The notes beneath the pieces are model-generated. The model made no database searches and was not told where the DNA came from. It saw only the letters and a list, made by a program, of their open reading frames with translations. From positions 2,232,001-2,296,000 of the forward strand of contig NC_017586.1 in assembly GCF_000240165.1 (NCBI RefSeq): a DNA stretch of 64,000 nucleotides, written 5' to 3'. This DNA is from Streptantibioticus cattleyicolor NRRL 8057 = DSM 46488 (GTDB taxonomy: Bacteria; Actinomycetota; Actinomycetes; Streptomycetales; Streptomycetaceae). A program made the translations under genes and the position numbers. Positions 33,763 to 42,070 of this stretch are shown here, in pieces; positions within the stretch are counted from its first letter, which is position 1, and each line of letters begins with the position of its first letter.

Positions 33763-34743
33763 TCAGTGCGCCACGCCGTCGAACAGGCTGGTCACCGAAC
33801 CGTCCTCGAAGACCTCACGGATCGCGCTGGCGATCATCGGCGCCATCGACAGCACCGTGATCTTGTCCAGCTCCAGCTCACCCGGGGTCGGCAGGGTGTT
33901 GGTGAAGATGAACTCACTCACCTTCGAGTTCTTCAGCCGGTCCGCCGCCGGACCCGAGAGCACACCGTGCGTCGCCGCCACGATCACGTCCTCCGCACCG
34001 TTGGCGAAGAGCGCGTCGGCCGCCGCACAGATCGTGCCACCGGTGTCGATCATGTCGTCCACCAGCACACACACCCGGCCACGCACGTCACCCACGACCT
34101 CGTGCACCGTCACCTGGTTGGCCACGTCCGGGTCACGCCGCTTGTGCACGATCGCCAGCGGGGCACCGAGCCGGTCGCACCAGTTGTCGGCCACCCGCAC
34201 CCGGCCCGCGTCCGGCGAGACGATCGTCAGCTTGGTGCGGTCCACCTTGGTGCCCACGTAGTCCGCCAGCACCGGCAGCGCGATCAGATGGTCCACCGGA
34301 CCGTCGAAGAACCCCTGGATCTGCGAGGTGTGCAGATCCACCGCCAACAGCCGGTCGGCACCCGCCGTCTTGAACAGGTCCGCCATCAGCCGCGCCGAGA
34401 TCGGCTCCCGGCCACGGTGCTTCTTGTCCTGCCGCGCGTAACCGTAGAACGGCACGATCACGGTGATGCGCTTCGCGGAGGCCCGCTTCAGCGCATCGAT
34501 CATGATCAGCTGCTCCATGATCCACTTGTTGATCGGAGCGGTGTGGCTCTGGATGACGAAGGCGTCACAGCCCCGCGCCGACTCCTCGAACCGCACGTAG
34601 ATCTCGCCGTTCGCGAAGTCGAAGGCCTTGGTCGGCACCAGCTCGACACCGAGCTGGTGCGCCACCTCCTCCGCCAGCTCGGGGTGGGCGCGGCCGGAGA
34701 AGAGCATCAACTTCTTCTCACCGGTCGTCTTGATCCCGGTCAC
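33763..34743 (-). CDS. prs: Ribose-phosphate diphosphokinase (PRPP synthetase)
   Basis: A 326-residue class I PRPP synthetase making PRPP from ribose 5-phosphate and ATP for nucleotide, His and Trp synthesis. Motifs are PTKAFDFANGEIYVRFEESARG with the ATP loop, VPFYGYARQDKKHRGREPIS, LAVDLHTSQIQGFFDGPVDH, and the PRPP-binding CVLVDDMIDTGGTICAAADA. GTG 34743 follows AAGGAG by 8 nt. It lies downstream of glmU on the same strand with 143 bp between, the conserved glmU-prs order. Confidence 0.96.
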   Translation of the reverse strand: MTGIKTTGEKKLMLFSGRAHPELAEEVAHQLGVELVPTKAFDFANGEIYVRFEESARGCDAFVIQSHTAPINKWIMEQLIMIDALKRASAKRITVIVPFYGYARQDKKHRGREPISARLMADLFKTAGADRLLAVDLHTSQIQGFFDGPVDHLIALPVLADYVGTKVDRTKLTIVSPDAGRVRVADNWCDRLGAPLAIVHKRRDPDVANQVTVHEVVGDVRGRVCVLVDDMIDTGGTICAAADALFANGAEDVIVAATHGVLSGPAADRLKNSKVSEFIFTNTLPTPGELELDKITVLSMAPMIASAIREVFEDGSVTSLFDGVAH

Positions 34744-34886
34744 TGCACCGTCTCCTTGATGACTTTCGACTGGTGTTCGACACAGCTTCGCCCAGAGGTC
34801 GGCGAGCTGGCGGAATTGTGTGCACCTCACACGGTACGCCCCGTCCAGGCGCACGGGTACCCGCGGGACGCCCGCGAGCGGGCCCG

Positions 34887-36329
34887 CTACTCGCCCTGCT
34901 CGGCGCGTTCGGCGGCCTGCGCGGCGGCACTCCCGGGACGCTTGCGGACCACCCAGCCCTCGATATTCCGCTGCTGGCCACGGGCGACGGCCAGCGAACC
35001 GGCCGGCACGTCCTTGGTGATCACCGAACCGGCCGCGGTGTAGACGCCGTCCCCGACTGTGACAGGAGCCACGAACATGTTGTCGGCGCCGGTACGGCAG
35101 TAGCTACCCACCGTGCTGTGGTGCTTGCGCTCACCGTCGTAGTTCACGAAGACACTGGCCGCGCCGATGTTGGTGTGCTCACCGATGGTGGCATCGCCCA
35201 CGTAGCTCAGGTGCGGCACCTTGGAACCCTCGCCCACCTGCGCGTTCTTCATCTCCACATAGGTTCCCGCCTTGGCCTTGCGGCCCAGCCGCGTCCCCGG
35301 ACGCAGATACGCGTACGGACCCACGCTCGCCTCCGGGCCGATCTCGGCACCCTCGGCCACCGAGAACGTCACCCGGGCACCCGCGCCCACCAGGGTGTCG
35401 GTGAGCGTGGAGTTGGGGCCCACCTCGGCACCGGACTCCAGCCGCGTGGTGCCGTGCAGCTGGGTGCCGGGGTGCACCACGGTGTCCGGCGCGAACTCCA
35501 CGGTGGCGTCGACCCAGGTGGTCGCCGGGTCCACCACCGTGGTGCCGGCCAGCATCGCCGCGTGCAGCAGCCGCTCGTTGAGATCCCTGCGCGCCTGCGC
35601 CAGCTGCACCCGGTTGTTGATCCCGGCGATCTCCCGGTGGTCGGCGGCCATCGAGGCACCCACCCGGTGCCCGGCCAGCCGCAGGATCTCCAAGGTGTCG
35701 GTGAGGTACTCCTCACCCTGCGCGTTGTTGCGGGTGATCTTGCCCAGCGCCTCGGTGAGCAGCTTGGCGTCGTAGGCGAAGACACCGGAGTTGATCTCGG
35801 CGATGCGGCGCTGCTCGTCGGTGGCGTCCTTCTGCTCGACGATCGCGGAGACCGAGCCGTCGGCGGCGCGCACGATGCGGCCGTAACCGGTGGGGTCGGG
35901 CACCTCGGCGGTGAGCACGGTCACCGCGTTGCCGTCGCGTTCGTGGGCCGCGGCCAGCTCGCGCAGCGTCTCCGCGGTGAGCAGCGGGGTGTCGCCACAG
36001 GTGACCAGGACGGTGCCGGTGAGGTCGACGTCGTCGTCGGCGAGCGACTCCAGGGCGGTGCGCACGGCGTGCCCGGTGCCGGCCTGCTCCAGCTGTACGG
36101 CGGTACGCACCCGCGGGTCGAACGCGGCCAGGTGCGCGGTGACCTGGCCGCGGCCGTGGCCGACGACCACCACGAGGTGTTCCGGCTCCAGTTCGCGGGC
36201 GGCGGCGACGACGTGTCCGACGAGGGAACGACCGCAGATCTGGTGCAGGACCTTGGGGGTGGCCGACTTCATGCGGGTGCCCTCACCCGCGGCGAGGACG
36301 ACGACGGCAGCCGGACGAATGGGGCTCAC
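34887..36329 (-). CDS. glmU: Bifunctional N-acetylglucosamine-1-phosphate uridyltransferase/acetyltransferase
   Basis: A 480-residue enzyme making UDP-GlcNAc for peptidoglycan. The N-terminal pyrophosphorylase domain has VVVLAAGEGTRMKSATPKVLH (Rossmann-like UDP-sugar loop) and EQAGTGHAVRTALESL. The C-terminal left-handed beta-helix acetyltransferase has many hexapeptide turns, with AGTYVEMKNAQVG and TNIGAASVFVNYDG and the last turn VTVGDGVYTAAGSVITKDVP. GTG 36329 follows GAGGAG by 7 nt. The tRNA-Gln gene lies just upstream on the same strand, so the glmU promoter is in the 124 bp between them or shared. Confidence 0.96.
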   Translation of the reverse strand: MSPIRPAAVVVLAAGEGTRMKSATPKVLHQICGRSLVGHVVAAARELEPEHLVVVVGHGRGQVTAHLAAFDPRVRTAVQLEQAGTGHAVRTALESLADDDVDLTGTVLVTCGDTPLLTAETLRELAAAHERDGNAVTVLTAEVPDPTGYGRIVRAADGSVSAIVEQKDATDEQRRIAEINSGVFAYDAKLLTEALGKITRNNAQGEEYLTDTLEILRLAGHRVGASMAADHREIAGINNRVQLAQARRDLNERLLHAAMLAGTTVVDPATTWVDATVEFAPDTVVHPGTQLHGTTRLESGAEVGPNSTLTDTLVGAGARVTFSVAEGAEIGPEASVGPYAYLRPGTRLGRKAKAGTYVEMKNAQVGEGSKVPHLSYVGDATIGEHTNIGAASVFVNYDGERKHHSTVGSYCRTGADNMFVAPVTVGDGVYTAAGSVITKDVPAGSLAVARGQQRNIEGWVVRKRPGSAAAQAAERAEQGE

Positions 36330-36453
36330 GTGGAGGCTCCTCGGCGCGTTCGGGGGTTCGGGCGATGGACACCCGCAGGATACCGAGGGGTAGGGGAGGT
36401 GACATGCGGGGCGGCCCTGACCGGGTGGCCAGGGCCGCGATTCGAACTTCAAG

Positions 36454-36525
36454 CTCCCCCGCCAGGACTCGAACCTGGAATTACCGGACCAAAACCGGCA
36501 GTGTTGCCAATTACACCACAGGGGA
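36454..36525 (-). tRNA. tRNA-Gln (anticodon TTG)
   Basis: A complete 72-nt cloverleaf on the minus strand. The acceptor stem is TCCCCTG (from 36525) with CGGGGGA, D-stem GTGT/ACAC, and anticodon stem GCCGG/CCGGT around loop TTTTGGT, giving anticodon TTG. A 4-nt variable region and T-arm CCAGG-TTCGAGT-CCTGG follow. The discriminator is G; CCA is not encoded. The gene sits between the LAGLIDADG-like gene and glmU. Confidence 0.95.
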
Positions 36526-36554
36526 TAGCAAATGCCGCCAAAACGGACATCCGC

Positions 36555-37235
36555 TCAGGGTTGCGACCCGGCTGCCACCACTATGCCGTACCACCAGCCC
36601 TCAATGCGACGGTACAGGTCAGCACTTCGCAACACCTTGACCGCAAGGCACCCGTGATAGCCCTCCCCCACGTTCTTCCGGACGGTCTTGGGGTTGTGTC
36701 TCTTCAGCGTCGTCTTCCCGAAGGAGTCCGGACCGCAGTCCACGACTTCACGCCAGAACCGCTCGGCTGTCGTGACGTCGGCACGCTCATGGATCATGAG
36801 CGCGAAACGCCAGCGGTCCCGGCCGACCCCCAGCAGCTCCAGCCACGCGAGGAAGACCCGGATCATGTCGGGGTCACTGTTGACGAAGATCACCCGCTCA
36901 CTGGGGCGATGCGGTTTGCTCTTCGCACCTTCCGACCAGTACAGCCCCACCCCCACCAGGAACAGCTCACGGTCGGACATCCGGCCGATCTCCCCCGCCG
37001 CACGGAACTTCGCCCGCTGGCGCTCCAGCGCCCGTCGGCGGCGGACCGGCTCCCAGCGGGCCTCGGCCATGCGTCGGCAGTGCTCCCGCGACGCCGCCGG
37101 TCTCGGCAGGTCCCTCACCCACAGCGACACCGAACTCTTACTCACCCCCAGTTCGCTCACGATCTCGTCGTACGTCTTTCCCGCGGCGCGCAACTCGCGT
37201 GCTTTGCCTTGTAGTTCGCGTTTGGCCTGAACCAT
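36555..37235 (-). CDS. HTH plus LAGLIDADG-like protein of unknown role
   Basis: A 226-residue protein. A resolvase-type helix-turn-helix is at about 18-41 (KTYDEIVSELGVSKSSVSLW). A basic linker precedes a LAGLIDADG-like segment LFLVGVGLYWSEGAKSK (91-107). After it, RVIFVNSDPDMIRVFLAWLE and a C-terminal half with GKTTLKRHNPKTVRKN fit a homing-endonuclease-like fold. The ATG at 37235 is taken as the start. The gene ends 30 bp from tRNA-Gln. The local DNA looks less GC-rich than its neighbours, suggesting acquisition. Endonuclease activity is not shown; a domesticated regulator is equally possible. Confidence 0.65.
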   Translation of the reverse strand: MVQAKRELQGKARELRAAGKTYDEIVSELGVSKSSVSLWVRDLPRPAASREHCRRMAEARWEPVRRRRALERQRAKFRAAGEIGRMSDRELFLVGVGLYWSEGAKSKPHRPSERVIFVNSDPDMIRVFLAWLELLGVGRDRWRFALMIHERADVTTAERFWREVVDCGPDSFGKTTLKRHNPKTVRKNVGEGYHGCLAVKVLRSADLYRRIEGWWYGIVVAAGSQP

Positions 37236-37449
37236 GCTCCGAGGATGCGCTCGAACTGTTGCGTTACTCCAGAGGTACGAGCGTCGATCACCTGAACGAG
37301 TGCTTCTGGTCGGGAGGGCGTGACCTTTCACCTGGACGGCCCGGAGGAACTTTTCCGGTGACGCCCTTGAAGCGGGGCGCGGGCGGGCAGATACCCCTGC
37401 GGCAGTCCCGCGCGCGGCGCTGGGCCGGGCGGGGTAAGGGCTGCCATAC

Positions 37450-37480
37450 TTACGTTTCCGTAGGTTACGGTTCCGTAGCC
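37450..37480. promoter_or_regulatory. Probable TetR-type operator upstream of the desaturase
   Basis: Two near-identical 14-bp direct repeats, TTACGTTTCCGTAG (37450-37463) and TTACGGTTCCGTAG (37465-37478), overlap the palindrome GGTTACGG-TT-CCGTAGCC (37463-37480). They lie 30-60 bp before the desaturase start. The TetR regulator gene downstream in the same unit is the natural candidate to bind here. Confidence 0.6.
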
Positions 37481-37509
37481 GTAGCCGTTACGTACTCCGA
37501 GGGACGTCT

Positions 37510-38508
37510 ATGACCACACAGCCGGACGTGATCACCGAGTCCCGGGAGCCCGGGGCCCGTCCAGCGCGGGAGGGCTCCGAGCTGCCGCTCGCCACGCTGG
37601 GCGGGGACAACAAGCGCTCCATCGAGCAGATCACCTTGGCGCTGTTCATCGGGGTGCCGTTCGCGGCGCTGGTGGCGGCGATCCCGATCGCCTGGGGCTG
37701 GGGGATGTCCTGGCTGGACCTCGGGCTGATGGTGGGGATGTACTTCCTGGGCTGCCACGGGATCACGGTGGGCTTCCACCGGTACTTCACGCACGGCTCG
37801 TTCAAGGCCAAGCGGCCGTTGCGGATCGCGCTGGCGATCGCCGGTTCGCTGGCGGTGGAGGGGCCGGTCGTGCGGTGGGTGGCCGACCACCGCAAGCACC
37901 ACAAGTTCTCCGACGCCGAGGGCGACCCGCATTCGCCGTGGCGGTACGGCGAGACGGTCCCGGCGCTGCTGAAGGGGTTGTGGTGGGCCCACATGGGCTG
38001 GATGTTCGACGAGGAGCAGACGCCGCAGCACAAGTACGCGCCGGATCTGATCAAGGACCCGGCGATCCGCCGGATCTCGCGGCAGTTCGTGATGTGGACC
38101 GTCATCTCGCTGCTGTTCCCGGCGCTGGTCGGGGGGTTGGCGACGATGAGCTGGCAGGGCGCGTTGTCGGCGTTCTTCTGGGGCTCGCTGGTGCGGGTGG
38201 CGCTGCTGCACCACGTGACGTGGTCGATCAACTCGATCTGCCACGCGGTGGGCAAGCGTCCGTTCCGGTCGCGGGACCGGTCGGGGAACGTGTGGTGGCT
38301 GGCGGTGCTGTCGTGCGGTGAGTCCTGGCACAACCTGCATCACGCGGATCCGACGTCGGCGCGTCACGGGGTGCTGCGGGGTCAGGTGGATTCGAGTGCG
38401 CGGATCATCCGGTGGTTCGAGAAGCTGGGCTGGGCGAGCGATGTGCGCTGGCCGAGCCGGGAGCGGATCGCCGCCCGGCGTAAGGAAGATGTCGCCAAGG
38501 CGGCATGA
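37510..38508 (+). CDS. Membrane fatty acid (acyl-CoA) desaturase
   Basis: A 332-residue integral-membrane di-iron desaturase introducing double bonds, probably delta-9, into acyl chains. The three His boxes are HRYFTH, HRKHH and HNLHH. Four hydrophobic helices lie at about 40-65, 70-90, 190-210 and 215-235. ATG 37510 has GAGGGA before it. A tandem operator-like repeat precedes the gene and a TetR gene overlaps its stop by 4 bp, so the pair is an autoregulated membrane-fluidity operon. Confidence 0.94.
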   Translation: MTTQPDVITESREPGARPAREGSELPLATLGGDNKRSIEQITLALFIGVPFAALVAAIPIAWGWGMSWLDLGLMVGMYFLGCHGITVGFHRYFTHGSFKAKRPLRIALAIAGSLAVEGPVVRWVADHRKHHKFSDAEGDPHSPWRYGETVPALLKGLWWAHMGWMFDEEQTPQHKYAPDLIKDPAIRRISRQFVMWTVISLLFPALVGGLATMSWQGALSAFFWGSLVRVALLHHVTWSINSICHAVGKRPFRSRDRSGNVWWLAVLSCGESWHNLHHADPTSARHGVLRGQVDSSARIIRWFEKLGWASDVRWPSRERIAARRKEDVAKAA

Positions 38509-39236
38509 TGAGGGGCGTGGGGAACGACGGCAGTGCTGATGGCGCGGGTGCGACGAGGACCGTGGACGGGGGTTCCGGGCGCGGTTCGTCGTCGTCCGGC
38601 GCTGCGGCGGGCCGTCGTACCCGGCGCGTGCGGATGACGGGCAAGGAGCGGCGGGAGCAGCTGCTGGACGTGGGGCGGGCGCTCTTCGCCGAGCGGGGTT
38701 TCGAGGGCACGTCGGTGGAGGAGATCGCGCATCACGCGGGGGTTTCCAAGCCGGTGGTGTATGAGCACTTCGGTGGCAAGGAGGGGTTGTACGCGGTCGT
38801 GGTCGACCGGGAGATGCGGTCGTTGCTGGAGATGGTGACGAGTGCGTTGACCGGGGGTCATCCGCGGGAGCTGCTGGAGCAGGCGGCGTTCGCGTTGCTG
38901 GATTACATCGAGCAGTCGACGGACGGTTTCCGGATTCTGGTGCGTGATTCGCCGGTGGCGCAGTCGACGGGGACGTTCGCGTCGTTGATCAGTGATATCG
39001 CCACGCAGGTCGAGGACATTCTGGGGCTGGAGTTCAAGCAGCGGGGTTTCGATCCGAAGCTGGCGCCGATGTACGCGCAGGCGCTGGTGGGGATGGTGGC
39101 GTTGACGGGTCAGTGGTGGTTGGACGTGCGGTCGCCGCAGAAGGCGGATGTGGCGGCGCATCTGGTGAATCTGGCGTGGAACGGGTTGTCAGGGCTTGAG
39201 CCGAGGCCGCGGTTGATAGGGCATCGCAAGAGCTGA
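38505..39236 (+). CDS. TetR family transcriptional regulator
   Basis: A 243-residue regulator. An unstructured Gly/Ser-rich N-terminus (to about residue 38) precedes a TetR helix-turn-helix: RREQLLDVGRALFAERGFEG, TSVEEIAHHAGVSKPVVYEH and FGGKEGLYAVVVD. The C-terminal ligand domain includes FRILVRDSPVAQSTGTFA. It starts with ATGATG overlapping the desaturase stop by 4 bp. It likely represses the desaturase operon through the repeats at 37450-37480 in response to acyl-CoA; this is inference from context. Confidence 0.92.
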   Translation: MMRGVGNDGSADGAGATRTVDGGSGRGSSSSGAAAGRRTRRVRMTGKERREQLLDVGRALFAERGFEGTSVEEIAHHAGVSKPVVYEHFGGKEGLYAVVVDREMRSLLEMVTSALTGGHPRELLEQAAFALLDYIEQSTDGFRILVRDSPVAQSTGTFASLISDIATQVEDILGLEFKQRGFDPKLAPMYAQALVGMVALTGQWWLDVRSPQKADVAAHLVNLAWNGLSGLEPRPRLIGHRKS

Positions 39237-39251
39237 CCGGTGGTGTGGTGG

Positions 39252-39289
39252 CCCCGGGGCCGGGACGGTTCGCCGTCGCGGTCCCGGGG
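39252..39289. terminator. Terminator between TetR gene and tam-like gene
   Basis: An 11-bp stem with one G-U wobble (39252-39262 with 39279-39289) is followed by TTTT on the plus strand. It lies between convergent genes. Confidence 0.65.
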
Positions 39290-39306
39290 TTTTGGTGTGG
39301 GTGGGG

Positions 39307-40116
39307 TCAGTGGCGTTTGGTGGCGACGGCGAAGACGCGGCGGAAGGGGAATACGGTGCCGCGGGGGCCGCCGGGGTATGCCTTGCGGAGGAGGTCGCGG
39401 TATTGGGCGAGGAATTCCTCGCGGGCGTCGGGGTCGTCGGCGAGTGCGGTGAGGATGGGGCGTAGCGCGGTGCCCTTGGTCCAGTCGAGCACCGGGTCGT
39501 CGCCGGGCAGGAGTTGGACGTAGGTGGTTTCCCAGGTGTCGACGGCGCAGTCGAGTCCGTCGAGGAGTTCGAGGTAGCCGGCGGGGTCGAGGATGTGGAC
39601 GTAGTCGCGGCCGTGGCCGGTGAGGCGGTGGCGCCATTCGGGGCTTTCGCACAGTTCGGCGAGGAGGCCGTGGCTGGGGGCGGTGAAGTTGCCGGGGACC
39701 TGGAGGGCGAAGGTGCCGCCGGGGGCGAGGTGGTCGATCCAGCCGGGGATGAGGTCGGGGTGGTTGGGGACCCATTGGAGGGCGGCGTTGGAGACGATGA
39801 GGTGGTGGGTGGTGGTGGGGGTCCAGGTGGCGGCGTCGGCGTGGTGGAAGGTGAGGGTGCCGCCGCCGGGGGTGGGTCCGGCGTGGCGGGCGGCGGTGGC
39901 GAGCATGTCGGGGGAGTTGTCGTAGCCGGTGATGTCGGCGGTGGGCCAGCGGTCGGCGAGCAGGGCGGTGACGTTGCCGGGGCCGCAGCCGAGGTCGGCT
40001 ATGCGGGGGCGGTCGGCGGGTAGGGCGGGGACGCGGGCGAGGAGGTCGTGGAAGGGGCGGGTGCGGGGGGTGGCGTGGCGGAGGTATTGCTGTGGATCCC
40101 AGGTCGGCTGTTGCAT
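39307..40116 (-). CDS. tam: Trans-aconitate 2-methyltransferase-like protein
   Basis: A 269-residue class I SAM-dependent methyltransferase. The SAM-binding motif is RIADLGCGPGNVTALLADRW; the Tam-type features are MQQPTWDPQQYLRHA at the start, VSNAALQWVPNHPDLI and GTFALQVPGNF. Tam methylates trans-aconitate, a by-product of aconitase. ATG 40116 has AAGGGGAT before it. A MarR gene is divergently oriented 180 bp away and may regulate it. Confidence 0.88.
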   Translation of the reverse strand: MQQPTWDPQQYLRHATPRTRPFHDLLARVPALPADRPRIADLGCGPGNVTALLADRWPTADITGYDNSPDMLATAARHAGPTPGGGTLTFHHADAATWTPTTTHHLIVSNAALQWVPNHPDLIPGWIDHLAPGGTFALQVPGNFTAPSHGLLAELCESPEWRHRLTGHGRDYVHILDPAGYLELLDGLDCAVDTWETTYVQLLPGDDPVLDWTKGTALRPILTALADDPDAREEFLAQYRDLLRKAYPGGPRGTVFPFRRVFAVATKRH

Positions 40117-40245
40117 GCGGATCCCCTTTGCTGAGGTGCGTGCGCTTGTCCTGCGGGGTGTTGGGGTGGTGCGGGGGTGGGGCGTCGGGTGGTTGGGGCG
40201 TCCGGGGCCTCGTGGCCGAGATTGCCCATGCGTCCCGCCCTCCAA

Positions 40246-40263
40246 TCTCTTGACATGAAGAGA
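40246..40263. promoter_or_regulatory. Palindrome TCTCTT-N6-AAGAGA in the tam/MarR intergenic region
   Basis: A perfect 6-bp inverted repeat with a GACATG centre overlaps a TTGACA-like -35 hexamer (40250-40255) upstream of the MarR gene. It is a good candidate operator for MarR autoregulation and control of the divergent methyltransferase. Confidence 0.55.
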
Positions 40264-40296
40264 CTTCACGTCGACACAACCACTACACTGATCGGT

Positions 40297-40794
40297 ATGG
40301 AGGACGAGGTCGACCGGTTGGTGGCTGCGTGGCGTCGCGAGCGCCCTGACCTCGACGTGGAGCCGCTGGAGGTGCTGAGCCGGGTGAGCCGGCTCGCCCG
40401 TCATCTGGACCGGGCGCGGCGGCTGGCCTTCTCCGAGCACGCGCTGGAGCCGTGGGAGTTCGACGTGCTGACCTCGTTGCGCCGGGCGGGGCTGCCGTAT
40501 CAGCTGTCGCCGGGGCAGTTGCTGACCCAGACGTTGGTGACCTCCGGGACGATGACCAACCGTATCGACCGGTTGGCGAAGAAGGGGCTGGTGGAGCGGT
40601 TGCCGGACCCCAGTGACCGGCGTGGGGTGCTGGTGCGGCTGACGGACGAGGGGCGGGACCGGGCGGATCAGGCGCTGGCGGGGCTGCTGGCGCAGGAGCG
40701 GGCGATCCTGGCGGGGCTGTCGGCGCAGGAGCGGGCGGCGCTGGCGGCGTTGCTGCGGCGGTTGACGGCGCCGTTCGACAACGTTCCGGGCTGA
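40297..40794 (+). CDS. MarR family transcriptional regulator
   Basis: A 165-residue winged-helix repressor. The core is WEFDVLTSLRRAGLPYQLSP, QLLTQTLVTSGTMTNRIDRL, KKGLVERLPDPSDRRGVLVR and LTDEGRDRAD. ATG 40297 lies 7 nt after TACACT, a good -10 element, and has no ribosome binding site, so the message may be leaderless. A palindromic operator candidate is upstream at 40246-40263. It is convergent with the LuxR-type gene at 40816. Confidence 0.92.
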   Translation: MEDEVDRLVAAWRRERPDLDVEPLEVLSRVSRLARHLDRARRLAFSEHALEPWEFDVLTSLRRAGLPYQLSPGQLLTQTLVTSGTMTNRIDRLAKKGLVERLPDPSDRRGVLVRLTDEGRDRADQALAGLLAQERAILAGLSAQERAALAALLRRLTAPFDNVPG

Positions 40795-40811
40795 CCGGGT
40801 GCGCCGGTCGG
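40791..40811. terminator. Short hairpin between convergent regulator genes
   Basis: A GACCGG/CCGGTC stem (6-8 bp) with a 5-nt loop overlaps the MarR stop. It is weak but sits exactly between convergent genes. Confidence 0.4.
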
Positions 40812-40815
40812 CGGG

Positions 40816-41622
40816 TCAGGCGGGGGTGCCGGTGCGGGCGGGGGTGGGCGGGTCGGCGGGGCCGACGCCGGCCCGGCGGGCGAGGGCGACGGCGGCGAGG
40901 GTGGAGTGGACGCCGAGTTTGCCCAGGACGTTCTGCATGTGGGTGCGGACGGTGTGCGGGGAGAGGTAGAGGCGTTCGGCGACGGCTTTGCGGCCGAGGC
41001 CGGCGACCATGCAGCGCAGGACCTCGCGTTCGCGGGGGGTGAGCGATTCCACCAGGCGTTCGCTTTCGGTGCGGTGTCTGCGGGCGGCGGTGAGTTCCCG
41101 TAGGACGCCGGTGAGCAGGGCGGGGGGTACGTGGGTCTCGTCGCGCAGGACGCCGCGGATGACGGTGAGCAGGCGGGCGAGGGAGCTGTCCTTGGCGACC
41201 CAGCCGCCGGCGCCGGCCTGGAGGGCGCGGGCGGCGCGGTGGGCGTCGTCGCGGCCGGCGAGGACGATGCTGCGGGTGCCGGGGTGTTCGCTGCGGACCC
41301 GTTCGACCAGGGCTATGCCGTCGTCGGTGGTGCCGGGGGGTGCGGGGACGGGGTCGGGGCGGCGGGGGATGGCGTCGGGGGTGCGGGCGGTGGGGAGTTG
41401 GACGGGGGGCCGGGGTGCGGTGGGGCCGGTGCCGAGGTCGGCGTCGACGAGGAGGACGTCGTAGCGGCGGCCGTCGGCGGTGGCGCGTTCCAGGCAGCGG
41501 GTGGCGGCGGTGGCGCTGACGGCGGCGCAGACGTCGACGTCGGGTTCGGCGGCGAGGGCGGCGGCGAGTGATTCGGCGAAGATGCGGTGGTCGTCGACCA
41601 CGAGTACGCGGATCCGGGCCAC
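40816..41622 (-). CDS. LuxR-type response regulator with Pro-rich receiver insertion
   Basis: A 268-residue regulator. The receiver domain starts RIRVLVVDDHRIFAESLAAA, with the likely phosphoacceptor D60 in VLLVDADLG and a conserved Lys 144 in WVAKDSS. Between D60 and helix alpha-3 lies an unusual insertion of about 37 residues, rich in Pro and Arg (63-99). The C-terminal NarL/LuxR HTH is ESLTPREREVLRCMVAGLG to LYLSPHTVRTHMQNVLGKLG. GTG 41622 follows GGGGGAG. No kinase is adjacent; it is an orphan regulator. Confidence 0.88.
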   Translation of the reverse strand: MARIRVLVVDDHRIFAESLAAALAAEPDVDVCAAVSATAATRCLERATADGRRYDVLLVDADLGTGPTAPRPPVQLPTARTPDAIPRRPDPVPAPPGTTDDGIALVERVRSEHPGTRSIVLAGRDDAHRAARALQAGAGGWVAKDSSLARLLTVIRGVLRDETHVPPALLTGVLRELTAARRHRTESERLVESLTPREREVLRCMVAGLGRKAVAERLYLSPHTVRTHMQNVLGKLGVHSTLAAVALARRAGVGPADPPTPARTGTPA

Positions 41623-42070
41623 GTGATCACGCTCCCCCACTGGACGGATGACGGGTGGTGGCGGGCGTTTCCGCCCGGCAGCCGTGCGACCCGTGTCGCG
41701 CGGTGCGGGTACCCCTTCGTGCGTGCGGTACGCGCGGGGCGCCCCCTGGGCCGGTGCCGGCCTCCCCCGCCGGCGCCTTGGGAACGAGAGTAGGGGCAGG
41801 CGCTGACAGGGGGGACCGGATTGGCCAACTCGTGGCCGTGGGTGGGGTGTTGCGGCGGGGCTGGGTGGTGGTGGGCGCGGTGGCGGGGGTGGTGCGGGCG
41901 TCGGGTCCGGGGGCGGGGTGCGCCGGTGGGCGGCCCCCGCTCCCGGCGCGCGTGGTGCGCGCGCGCCGGGTGCCCACCACCGCACGCCGCGTGTGGTCAC
42001 GTCCGCGCGCCCACAGTGGTGTGGGTACGCCGCAGTGGTGCGCAGGCGTCCCGGTGGTGGTGCGCGGTCG
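41623..42070. other. Gene-free interval upstream of galK
   Basis: About 450 bp between galK and the LuxR-type gene, both on the minus strand. It holds a perfect 11-bp terminator stem at 41942-41970 and GC-rich DNA with scattered ACCACC/GTGGTG runs. No gene is convincing. The half near 41623 should be the regulator's promoter. Confidence 0.6.
41942..41970 (-). terminator. Terminator of the gal operon
   Basis: An 11-bp perfect stem CCCGGCGCGCG/CGCGCGCCGGG has a 7-nt loop, about 100 bp downstream of the galK stop. Confidence 0.7.

Noticed and set aside
36430-36452. T-arm-like GTTCGAATC on the minus strand next to tRNA-Gln
   Set aside because: The flanking stem does not pair and no other tRNA parts are present.
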